DNA from: a virus
Strand: one strand, 5' to 3'
IMG/VR virus record: IMGVR_UViG_3300044993_000766
Location: 1 to 58,017 of that record
Length of the DNA stretch: 58,017 bases
Positions within the stretch are counted from its first letter, which is position 1, and every line of letters starts with the position of its first letter. Under the pieces are notes generated by a model. The model did no database searches and had not been told where the DNA came from. It was given only the letters and a program-made list of their open reading frames with translations. Of the stretch, positions 41,325 to 48,658 are shown piece after piece. The position numbers and the translations under genes were made by a program.

Positions 41325-41954
41325 TCAGTTGCCGGTGTCGGGGTGGAAGATCACCGCCGAGACAGTGAGCCGCAGTTTCGTGGCGCCGGTCGCGGGCCAC
41401 CCCACCACGGCGAGCGTCACCGCATCGGCCAGCGGCTGCCACGCATTGACCAGGACGTAACCGCTACCCAGGACCGCGCCGTCGATCGCGGCGTTGAACG
41501 CGCCGCGCACCGAGGACAGATCGAGGGTGACGCCGGCTTCGGCCGATTCGACTTTCCAGTACACGCCATGCAGGAAGCAGCCCGGCGGAATGACGATCGG
41601 GTAGATCACGTCCTCGTTGGCGATGTCGTGGCAGACCAGATACTGCTGCAACCCCGGCTGCAAGCGACCCTCGTCGCCATTGGGCACGACGCAATCGCCG
41701 CGCATGGTGTAGCCGGTATCGACCAGCGCCGGATAGAAGTCCAACGAGCGCGAGAGGCCATAGGCGACGTGGACCTTGTGCCCGGCCGCTTCGGTATTCA
41801 CCCGATCGAGCAGTTCGGTGGTGAGCGCGCCGGCCAGATCGGCCGGCGTGGGACAGGCGGTGCAGCCGTCGTCGATCCAGCCGGCGGCGCTCTGGCCGAA
41901 CAGCGCATCGAACGGGGTCTTGCCGCCGCCGTGGTACAGGTGGTGGTAGGCCAT
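41325..41954 (-). CDS. Capsid-associated (decoration-like) protein
   Basis: 209 residues from ATG 41954; the longer reading overlaps the capsid gene. It begins MAYHHLYHGGGKTPFDALFG. The rest is beta-rich (VDTGYTMRGDCVVPNGDEG; VIYPIVIPPGCFLHGVYWKV; TLAVVGWPATGATKLRLTV), compatible with a jelly-roll-like head protein. It lies immediately downstream of the major capsid gene (10-nt gap) and before a terminator, the usual place for a head decoration or head-completion gene. No family recognised with certainty. Confidence 0.65.
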   Translation of the reverse strand: MAYHHLYHGGGKTPFDALFGQSAAGWIDDGCTACPTPADLAGALTTELLDRVNTEAAGHKVHVAYGLSRSLDFYPALVDTGYTMRGDCVVPNGDEGRLQPGLQQYLVCHDIANEDVIYPIVIPPGCFLHGVYWKVESAEAGVTLDLSSVRGAFNAAIDGAVLGSGYVLVNAWQPLADAVTLAVVGWPATGATKLRLTVSAVIFHPDTGN

Positions 41955-41964
41955 GAAGGTCTCC

Positions 41965-42915
41965 TCAATTGAAGCGCACGTAGGCGACGCCGAGCTGCTC
42001 GGGGAACAGCGGCTTGTGTCCGAAGATCGACAGGCCACGGAAGTAGCTGCCGAAGAAGTGTTCGGACTTGATGACATCCGCATCCGAAAGCTGCTGCACG
42101 TAGCCGGTCGCCATGCGTCGGCCGAAGATCACGAAACTGCACTGCGCATTGGCGGTGGTGTCGTAGACGGTCGGGACGAAGTTCGAGCCGAGCAGGCGGA
42201 AGCCGGCCGGATCGAGGTTGCGCATGGGTTTGCCGCTGGCATCGACGAGGAAGCTGCGCGGCAGGCCGGTGACGAAGGCGTTGGACAGCGGCGAGGTGAA
42301 CAACGGCGCGGTCGCGGCCGGGGGCAGGATCATGAACATCTCGCCCGCCTCCCAGACATTGCTCTCGCACATCACCTGATTGCAGCGGGCAAAGAACTCC
42401 AGCAGGTTGCCGCCGGTGATCTGGAGCGGATTGCCGACCGCGCCCAGATTGACGTTGCGGCTGTTGAGACCGGCGTTGATGCCTTTGTTATACGGCGCGG
42501 CATCGCGGATCATCTTGGCGAGGATCGACTTCTCCTGCGCGTAGCCGACCGACCGGCCACCCGAGGTGATGAGGACGGTTTGCAGTTCGTCCGCGTTGCG
42601 GATCTGCTTCACATCGACGCGATCAAGCTTGTAGTTCCAATAGAACCCCTCGTCAACCGTGAGCGTGGTGGTCTCGATCTCGGGCGTATCGGTCTGGAGC
42701 CGGATGTTCTTCTGGTAGCGGTGGATGCGCGCGACCGGCTCGCGCTGGAAGGTGATCTGGTCGCCGAACTGGCGCAGTTGTCCGGTGTAGGTGGTGGAAG
42801 TGATGTCCTTCATCAGCGTTTCGGCATACGAACGCATCAGAAAGCGCGGATAGAAGTGCGGCTGGATCAGCGACCCGCTGTACTGCGGGTAGCCGGTCGC
42901 GGCGGGGATGGTCAT
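41965..42915 (-). CDS. Major capsid protein
   Basis: 316 residues. Begins MTIPAATGYPQYSGSL; an N-terminal arm is followed by a beta-strand/E-loop-like region (TYTGQLRQFGDQITFQREPV), a spine-helix-like segment (SVGYAQEKSILAKMIRDAAP), and AGEMFMILPPAATAPLFTSP with a C-terminal FFGSYFRGLSIFGHKPLFPE. This is the pattern of HK97-fold capsids of T7- and Bcep22-like podoviruses. Gene context is decisive: portal, scaffold and then this gene, with a Shine-Dalgarno sequence before ATG 42915 (GGAGA about 6 nt upstream). Confidence 0.85.
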   Translation of the reverse strand: MTIPAATGYPQYSGSLIQPHFYPRFLMRSYAETLMKDITSTTYTGQLRQFGDQITFQREPVARIHRYQKNIRLQTDTPEIETTTLTVDEGFYWNYKLDRVDVKQIRNADELQTVLITSGGRSVGYAQEKSILAKMIRDAAPYNKGINAGLNSRNVNLGAVGNPLQITGGNLLEFFARCNQVMCESNVWEAGEMFMILPPAATAPLFTSPLSNAFVTGLPRSFLVDASGKPMRNLDPAGFRLLGSNFVPTVYDTTANAQCSFVIFGRRMATGYVQQLSDADVIKSEHFFGSYFRGLSIFGHKPLFPEQLGVAYVRFN

Positions 42916-42974
42916 GGAACGTGTCTCCGTGAGTCAGCGTGGGGAATGCGCTGTCCACGGCCCTCAAGCGAAGA

Positions 42975-44012
42975 TCAGGGATCGACCCGACCCTCGCGTA
43001 GCGCCTGCTGGAAAGCGCGCTCGAACTGCTGAAGCTCCTGAAACGTCTTCTGCCCGCGTTGCCACAGCCCCATCATCGATTCCATATCGCCCGAGCGGAA
43101 CCGCTGGCCGGCAACCGGTGCGCCGCCCGCGTGGATGCGGTCGGGCACGGCGAGCGCGTCCAACGCCGAGGGCGACGCGGTGCGATCGGTGGGAGCGGCC
43201 TTGCGCTGCTGGAACGCCTGCACGATTTCGACGATGCCGTCGATGTCGCGGCGGGCGTCCGCCTCTTGCAGCGCCTGATTGAAGGTCTTGCCGCCGCCGA
43301 AGGGCATCGGCTGGAACACGAAGCTCGCCCACTCGCTGTCCTGAAACACCGATTGCGCGGTGCCGAGGCGCTGCGCGAGGCGTTCGCGGAAGCCTTGGGC
43401 TTCGCTTTGCGTCAGGCGGGTTTCGAGCGGCTTGACCTGTTCGGTGACTTGCTGTTGCAAGCCATCGACCTTGGTCAAGAGCGCGCGAATCGCCTTGGCG
43501 CCGTTCTCGCCGAACTCGAAGGCCAGATCGTCGTCGCTCAAGTCGCCCAAACCATCACCCGCCGCAGGAGCGCGCGCGGGATCGGTCGGAGTTTTCTGCT
43601 TGAGCGCGTCGAGTTCCTGCGCCTGTCGCTGCGTGAGATCGCGCAGCAATTGCAGTTCGGTGCTCGTGTCCAGTCCGTCGCCCTGCCCGCTCCGCGCCTT
43701 GAGGGTGCGGACTTCTTCGGACAGGCGCGGGACTTCGGCGTCATACTTGCCCTTCAGGGCGTGATAGCGGGCTTCCCACTTCGCGTCGTCGGCGCTCGAT
43801 GCGGCGGTATCCGAGCCGGACGGGTCCGGGTCGGGTCGCCAGGAGTCGAGGTTGACGTATTGCGCATCGGGCGCGGCCGGCGAGGCCGGTATCGCGACAG
43901 GAGCGGCGGGTGTGGGCGGTGTGTCAGGGGCCGGCGTCGGCGGGGTGCGTGTCGCACCCGGCGCGGCGTCGGCCTGCTGTTGCAGTTGTTCAAGCGAGAA
44001 AAAATCGGACAT
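42975..44012 (-). CDS. Capsid assembly scaffolding protein
   Basis: 345 residues from ATG 44012 (GAGG 7 nt upstream); the longer frame to 44402 reads over a neighbouring gene. Residues 20-90 are Pro/Ala-rich and disordered. A coiled-coil-like region follows (WEARYHALKGKYDAEVPRL; ELQLLRDLTQRQAQELDAL), then Gln-rich helices to the end (QKTFQELQQFERAFQQALRE). The acidic, helical, Gln/Ala-rich composition and position directly before the capsid gene are typical of phage scaffolding proteins. Confidence 0.8.
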   Translation of the reverse strand: MSDFFSLEQLQQQADAAPGATRTPPTPAPDTPPTPAAPVAIPASPAAPDAQYVNLDSWRPDPDPSGSDTAASSADDAKWEARYHALKGKYDAEVPRLSEEVRTLKARSGQGDGLDTSTELQLLRDLTQRQAQELDALKQKTPTDPARAPAAGDGLGDLSDDDLAFEFGENGAKAIRALLTKVDGLQQQVTEQVKPLETRLTQSEAQGFRERLAQRLGTAQSVFQDSEWASFVFQPMPFGGGKTFNQALQEADARRDIDGIVEIVQAFQQRKAAPTDRTASPSALDALAVPDRIHAGGAPVAGQRFRSGDMESMMGLWQRGQKTFQELQQFERAFQQALREGRVDP

Positions 44013-44172
44013 GAGAACCTCGGGGTCGGAGCCGCGACGGGGCCGCGCGGCATCGCGCCGGAGCCGTGACATGCGGCTGGCCAGCCGGTGGCATCGGTGT
44101 TCCGGTGCGACGCGCTGCGGGCGTCGTCGGTATTCCTGGGAGGACGAGAAACCGGCGTGCGCCGGGGTGGCA

Positions 44173-44442
44173 CTACAGCAACGGGTCGTGCGACGCCGCT
44201 GCGGCGGTGTGGGGGGTGCTGTCGGCGGACGCCGCCAGCACGTAAATCTGTCGAATGGCGCGCGCTGCGCCCTGCTGGCGCAGCATGTCGGTCGTGTCGT
44301 CCATGCCGACGAGCCGGTCGGCGGCGTCCTGGTCGAGCTGCGCGAGGTGCGCGACGAAGATGCGCCACGCATTTGCGTTCGCGGACAGCGAACGTACTGC
44401 ATCGCGCACGCGCGCGAATTCGCGCTGTGGATCGCGGCTCAT
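44173..44442 (-). CDS. Small helical late protein
   Basis: 89 residues, helical and Ala-rich: MSRDPQREFARVRDAVRSL, ANAWRIFVAHLAQLDQDAAD and RQQGAARAIRQIYVLAAS. ATG 44442 overlaps the upstream stop (ATGA). A 160-nt non-coding stretch separates it from the scaffold gene. No family recognised; probably a head-associated or assembly protein by position. Confidence 0.6.
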   Translation of the reverse strand: MSRDPQREFARVRDAVRSLSANANAWRIFVAHLAQLDQDAADRLVGMDDTTDMLRQQGAARAIRQIYVLAASADSTPHTAAAASHDPLL

Positions 44443-44837
44443 GCGAGCGCCTGCGTCACGCCGTTGCGACGCAGGACAATCACCGTCGGCATATCGATGC
44501 CCGGCGCGACGCCTTCGGCGACCAGCCGATAGCGGCCGGGCAGCACGACGGCGAGTTGGGTATTCGTCGGATCGAGTTGCAGCGGTTGGCCGTGGTGAAT
44601 GGCAGGGGCGTACAGTGTGGTGTCGCGAAACCCCGTCACCATGTCTACACGCACACGCTGGCCCGGTTTCAGATCGAACGCGCAGACCACGGCCGCAGGC
44701 GCAATCACCTCAAACTCCGGCGATTCGACCGAATCGCTCAGCGGCGACAGGTACACGTCGTCGCGGCGGCCGTTCGCCTGTCCGGCGTACCCCAGAATGC
44801 CGGGCGCGCAGCCCGGTGTATTGAAAATGCTGGTCAT
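44439..44837 (-). CDS. Late beta-rich protein, putative head protein
   Basis: 132 residues, no signal peptide. Beta-rich: FEVIAPAAVVCAFDLKPGQR, TQLAVVLPGRYRLVAEGVAP and MPTVIVLRRNGVTQ. The PGRYRLVAEG segment resembles the PGTYRVRVCRG segment of the 126-aa protein at 47946-48326, so the two may share a fold or ancestry. ATG 44837 lies just after the 150-aa gene, and its stop overlaps the next start. Family not recognised. Confidence 0.6.
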   Translation of the reverse strand: MTSIFNTPGCAPGILGYAGQANGRRDDVYLSPLSDSVESPEFEVIAPAAVVCAFDLKPGQRVRVDMVTGFRDTTLYAPAIHHGQPLQLDPTNTQLAVVLPGRYRLVAEGVAPGIDMPTVIVLRRNGVTQALA

Positions 44838-44844
44838 GCCGGCC

Positions 44845-45297
44845 TCACACGCACTCGACGTTGACGCCGAGTTGCACGGTGTCCACGGCTGCCGTATCGA
44901 TCACGGCGCCATCGCTCACGCGGCGCAATTCCAGCGTCGCGGACAGGAAGCGGCCACCGGAGGCGCCGGAGAGCGTGTATGACCAGCCGAGCACGCGCCC
45001 GGCCGCCAGCGACAACCACGCGCCGACGACCACGCCATCGGGCGCGTCGCCGCTGGCGACACGCAGTTCGTAGTTCGACGCCACATCGCCCGTGGCGAGC
45101 CAGCGCCCGCGATTGCCGGGCGTCGCGGGCGCAAGGCTGGAGCCTTCGGTCACGCTCCCGTCTTGGCGAATGTCGATGAAATACTGCACCGACGCGCCCG
45201 CACCGCCGTTCACGACAAAGCAACCGCCTTGCGCACGCTCGAAGGGGAAGCCTGTGGTGCTTCCCGCCACCACCGGGTTACAGACGATATTCGCCAT
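44845..45297 (-). CDS. Late beta-sandwich protein, putative virion surface protein
   Basis: 150 residues from ATG 45297. It begins MANIVCNPVVAGSTTGFPF, with later strands YFIDIRQDGSVTEGSSLAPA, VGAWLSLAAGRVLGWSYTL and RFLSATLELRRVSDGAVID. The last part closely mirrors the C-terminus of the 544-aa protein upstream (EVWLSLGVARAWTRTFGCG, GGRVQIRRSSDQQLVVD), indicating an internal duplication. Function unknown; a capsid fibre or decoration component is the positional guess. Confidence 0.65.
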   Translation of the reverse strand: MANIVCNPVVAGSTTGFPFERAQGGCFVVNGGAGASVQYFIDIRQDGSVTEGSSLAPATPGNRGRWLATGDVASNYELRVASGDAPDGVVVGAWLSLAAGRVLGWSYTLSGASGGRFLSATLELRRVSDGAVIDTAAVDTVQLGVNVECV

Positions 45298-45313
45298 GTT
45301 GTTCGCTCCGAAC

Positions 45314-46948
45314 TCAAGGGCACTGGGCATTGATGCCCGTGTAGACCTGAAAACCGCCGTAAGGCTCGTCCACGACGAGTTGCTGGTCGCTGCTGCGGCG
45401 GATCTGCACGCGACCGCCGATCAAGCCACTGGTGCCGCAGCCGAAGGTGCGCGTCCAAGCGCGCGCGACGCCGAGCGACAACCACACCTCCAACGCATCG
45501 GGACCGCCCGACAACCCGCCGCTGACGCGCACCTCAAAGTCGGCCGGATTGACGCCGCTGCTGCCGATCCAATTACCACCATCGCCCGCCGCAGCGCCGC
45601 CGATGTCGCCGTTCGGCGTGATCGTCAGATCGGCGGTGTAGACGTTGGCGTTCGGTGGCGTGCAGTCCAGCGCGAAGCACTGCCCGGTATCGCGCGCCAG
45701 CGCGCCGGCCGGCAGTCCGGGCGTCGCCGGCAGCAGATGGCAGACCGTCGCCGTTGTCGCACCCGCGACGATCTGGCTGGAGAGCGTGGTCAGCACCGGC
45801 CCGCTGGCCGTGCCGTCGTAACTGGCGCACACCTGACCACCATCGACGACGCTGCCGCTGACGTTCACGACGAAGGGGAAGCCGCCGACCGGCGCGGGGC
45901 CATTGAGGTAGACCGTCCAGCACACCGTCTCGCCGGGCGACACCGCGCCGGGGTGATCGCTGGTGATGTCGATGAGCGCAAGCGTCACGTCATTGTCGGT
46001 GATCGTGACCGGCACGCGCCCGCCCGGGAAGGTCGGAATACGCGGCGTGGTGCCGATGTCGAACCCCAGTTCGCGATCCGGCTCGTCGATCGTGTCGTCG
46101 GTCGTCTGCACGCACACGCTGGCGCGCGACTGGCCGATGGGAATGGTCAGCGGCGAAGTGATGGCGTAGCCGTGGATCGCCTGCTCATCGCCCGACAGCG
46201 ACACCGGGATCGTCACCGCCGCGCCGGTGACGGGCGCATTCAGCACGATCTCCCAACAGACGTTCGTGCCCTCGGGTACGGTGTAACCGGGTGAGACGTT
46301 GACCGACGTGATCGTATGCGTCGAGGGTGGCGCCTCGTCGTTGTCGAGGATCGCGACACAGGCACTGCCACCGGCCGACAACCGCGGCGCATCGACTTGC
46401 AGGCAGAGTTCGCGCGGTCCCAGCACCGTGCCGTCGTCGAGCGTCGCGACGCAGACTTCCACCGCCGCCTGCCCGACCGGAATGACGACGCCGGTCGGCG
46501 CGGGATAGCCGCGCAGCGCCTGTTCCGAACCGAACAACGCCAACGTCAGCGGTAGATCGCGGCCGGCGACGGCTGGCGTCACTTCGATCCGCCAGCACGC
46601 TGGCTGCCCTTCGACGATCGGCGTCGCCAGCGGCAGGATACCGATCAGCGTGTGCTGCGAGTCGCAACAGGTATTCGTGATGATCCGCGTGCCGCCCGGC
46701 CCGCCCGTGATCGCGATCCCAGGACCGGCGACGATGCGGTTGAGGAAGGTCTGTTGCGCGAGTTCAATGGCAACGGCCAGTTCCGCGCACGTCGGAATCG
46801 CGTTGCCGGGCGCATGATCCGCGCCGGCACAGGTCTTGAACACGCGGGCGAAGGATTCTGGCGGAATCACATCCGGCGGCAGGGTATCGCCGGGCGCGAA
46901 CGGCGTGTGCTGTCCGCGCTCGTATTTCAGGGGGCGACGCTCGGGCAT
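45314..46948 (-). CDS. Calx-beta repeat protein, putative virion adhesin or decoration protein
   Basis: 544 residues. The N-terminal ~100 residues form a module shared with the next two genes (FKTCAGADHAPGNAIPTCAE, then GPGIAITGGPGGTRIITNTC). Two or more Calx-beta-like repeats follow (about 105-330), each ending in a DxDN element: ACVAILDNDEA and VPVTITDNDVT, with VPEGTNVCWEIVLN type openings. The C-terminal ~120 residues form a beta-sandwich resembling the downstream 150-aa protein. Calx-beta modules bind calcium and occur in adhesins and tail fibres. ATG 46948 has GGAG 5 nt upstream. Being coded between portal and capsid, it could decorate the head or serve as a fibre. Confidence 0.7.
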   Translation of the reverse strand: MPERRPLKYERGQHTPFAPGDTLPPDVIPPESFARVFKTCAGADHAPGNAIPTCAELAVAIELAQQTFLNRIVAGPGIAITGGPGGTRIITNTCCDSQHTLIGILPLATPIVEGQPACWRIEVTPAVAGRDLPLTLALFGSEQALRGYPAPTGVVIPVGQAAVEVCVATLDDGTVLGPRELCLQVDAPRLSAGGSACVAILDNDEAPPSTHTITSVNVSPGYTVPEGTNVCWEIVLNAPVTGAAVTIPVSLSGDEQAIHGYAITSPLTIPIGQSRASVCVQTTDDTIDEPDRELGFDIGTTPRIPTFPGGRVPVTITDNDVTLALIDITSDHPGAVSPGETVCWTVYLNGPAPVGGFPFVVNVSGSVVDGGQVCASYDGTASGPVLTTLSSQIVAGATTATVCHLLPATPGLPAGALARDTGQCFALDCTPPNANVYTADLTITPNGDIGGAAAGDGGNWIGSSGVNPADFEVRVSGGLSGGPDALEVWLSLGVARAWTRTFGCGTSGLIGGRVQIRRSSDQQLVVDEPYGGFQVYTGINAQCP

Positions 46949-46958
46949 GGGAACTCCG

Positions 46959-47267
46959 TCAGGCTTCGACGTGGGTCTGGTCGCAGCAGGTGTTGGTCAG
47001 CAAGACAGTGCCGTCCGGCCGCAGGGTGATCGCGATGCCGGTCCCGGCGATGAGCCGGGCCAGCGCCTGCACGAATGCCTGTTCGATCGCGGCGCGCATT
47101 TCGGCGCATAACGGAATCGCTGCGCCCGGAACGTGAGCCGAACCGGCGCAGGTCACGAACGCGGCAGCGAATCCACCGCCCGGCACCGTGCCCACGGGCA
47201 CCGTGTCGCCTTCGGCGAACGGGCGGTGTACGCCTGCGTCGTATTTGAGGGGACGTTGCGTACTCAT
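46959..47267 (-). CDS. Small protein repeating the N-terminal module of the Calx-beta protein
   Basis: 102 residues, about half identical over its whole length to residues 1-103 of the 544-aa protein: RPLKYDAGVHRPFAEGDTVP against RPLKYERGQHTPFAPGDTLP, FVTCAGSAHVPGAAIPLCAE, and GTGIAITLRPDGTVLLTNTC. It is thus a stand-alone copy of the module. ATG 47267 overlaps the upstream stop (ATGA). Conserved Cys and His (TCAG..H, CAE, TCC) suggest a metal or disulfide site. Function unknown. Confidence 0.7.
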   Translation of the reverse strand: MSTQRPLKYDAGVHRPFAEGDTVPVGTVPGGGFAAAFVTCAGSAHVPGAAIPLCAEMRAAIEQAFVQALARLIAGTGIAITLRPDGTVLLTNTCCDQTHVEA

Positions 47268-47932
47268 GGCGATGTCTCCGCTCGCGCACGGCGGCGGCGC
47301 GTCGTCGTGGTCGTGCTGCTCGCGACCCTCGCGGTCGCATTAGCGTTGCCGCCGCAATCGACGAAGGCGTAGTACGGCAGCACATAGCCGCCGATGTTGA
47401 CCCAGCCGATGGGACGGCCCAGCAATCCGTCGCGCCCGCCGTAGAGCGTCGTCGGCAGGGTGTCGTTCTCGCTGGTCGCGGGCGGATTCGCGCCCGTGAT
47501 CCCGATGCGCGCACCACTTGTCGCGATGTCGATCGCGTCCTGCATCTCCGCACAGGTCGGAATGCGTGCGCCGGGCATGTGCGCCTGACCCGCACAGGTG
47601 CGAAACACCGCCGCCACCTGGTCCGTGGTCAGCGAGGCGGGTGTCGGGGTTTCGACATGCGTCCCATCCGACATCGAAATGACCAATCGTCCATCGGCGG
47701 TGAAGGTCACGGCGGTCACGCGCACAGTGGTGCCGGGTGTCGGCAATCCGTCGATGGCGGCGGCGAGGTCCGCGCACGTCGCCAGGGGCGTTTGTCCCGC
47801 CAGCACGGGCGCACCCCGGCAATCCGTACCGATGGTGGTCCCCAGCAGCGCACCGCCGACGATGCGTGCATCGATCAGGGTCAGATTGCGGACGGTCGTA
47901 CCGTCGATGTTGATCTCGTCGCAACAGGACAT
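47264..47932 (-). CDS. Late protein with a third copy of the TCAG-H-PG-CAE module
   Basis: 222 residues from ATG 47932. The N-terminal ~95 residues are beta-rich (VRNLTLIDARIVGGALLGTT) with a TCADLAAAIDGL segment that is itself half of the module. The full module follows near 105-135 (FRTCAGQAHMPGARIPTCAE). After a Gly-rich segment (GGYVLPYYAFVDCGG) the chain ends in poly-Thr and a basic tail. Overlaps the next start (ATGA). Function unknown; probable virion protein by location. Confidence 0.65.
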   Translation of the reverse strand: MSCCDEINIDGTTVRNLTLIDARIVGGALLGTTIGTDCRGAPVLAGQTPLATCADLAAAIDGLPTPGTTVRVTAVTFTADGRLVISMSDGTHVETPTPASLTTDQVAAVFRTCAGQAHMPGARIPTCAEMQDAIDIATSGARIGITGANPPATSENDTLPTTLYGGRDGLLGRPIGWVNIGGYVLPYYAFVDCGGNANATARVASSTTTTTRRRRARAETSP

Positions 47933-47945
47933 GCGTACTCCTCCT

Positions 47946-48326
47946 TCAGTGATTCGCTGGCATAGGCAGCAGCGCCCGGCTTGCCAGCGCCTCGGATTCT
48001 TCCCAATAGACCACCGTGTCCAGGTCGCCCCGGCACACGCGCACGCGGTAGGTGCCGGGGATCGCCAACACCACCTGGTTGTGGCGCTCGCAGAGCACCG
48101 TCTTGCAACCGTCAATGCGGTAGGTCGCCCACAACTCCGGCGCGCTCGGCGGCGCGCAGCAGGCGTCGGCCTGATCCTTGATGCGCGGGTGGATGAGCAA
48201 TTCGATTTCGGCGCAGCCGTGACCGGCGAAGCGCAGAATCACGGGCGCGAAGGTCACTTCGACGTTCGGGGCCTCGTCCGCCAGCGTCGGCAGAGCGCCG
48301 TAGTACAGGAAACCTTCACGGGCCAT
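47946..48326 (-). CDS. Late beta-rich protein, putative head protein
   Basis: 126 residues. It begins MAREGFLYYGALPTLADEAP and is beta-rich (VEVTFAPVILRFAGHGCAEI), with Cys pairs (QADACCAPP; GCKTVLCERH) and PGTYRVRVCRGDLDTVVYW. Overlaps the upstream gene end by 11 nt. Resembles the 132-aa protein at 44439 in its PG-Y-R-V segment. Family not recognised. Confidence 0.6.
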   Translation of the reverse strand: MAREGFLYYGALPTLADEAPNVEVTFAPVILRFAGHGCAEIELLIHPRIKDQADACCAPPSAPELWATYRIDGCKTVLCERHNQVVLAIPGTYRVRVCRGDLDTVVYWEESEALASRALLPMPANH

Positions 48327-48639
48327 GCGCTGGCTCCTGCGCGATGACTTCGACCAGCGGATCGCGCTCGATCGTGCGCCACAGCGCGCGCACCATCCGC
48401 AGCAGCAACTGCCACTTCGCCTGCGATTTGCTCGGCACGAAGACCACCGGGTCTTGCCAGTACAGCGTGCGTCGCTGCGCGCGGTCGCTCACGCCATCGG
48501 GCCGGTAGCCGGCGCTGCGATGGCCGAAGCGCACGAAGAACGCCTGCGCGTTCGTGTCGATGCGGTGGATGAAACCTGGGCCGTACACGATGTCGAACAC
48601 CGCATCGCCCGGCTGCAACTCGTCGCCGTCCATTCGCAT
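48316..48639 (-). CDS. Small late protein next to portal
   Basis: 107 residues from ATG 48639 (GGAGAA upstream at 7-8 nt; a second in-frame ATG lies at 48633). It begins MRMDGDELQPGDAVFDIVYG, an SH3-like opening (GFIHRIDTNAQAFFVRFG), then a basic helical end (KWQLLLRMVRALWRTIERDP). It lies 19 nt downstream of the portal gene. No family recognised; head-completion role is positional. Confidence 0.6.
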   Translation of the reverse strand: MRMDGDELQPGDAVFDIVYGPGFIHRIDTNAQAFFVRFGHRSAGYRPDGVSDRAQRRTLYWQDPVVFVPSKSQAKWQLLLRMVRALWRTIERDPLVEVIAQEPAHGP

Positions 48640-48658
48640 GGGGCGGTTCTCCTCGTGG

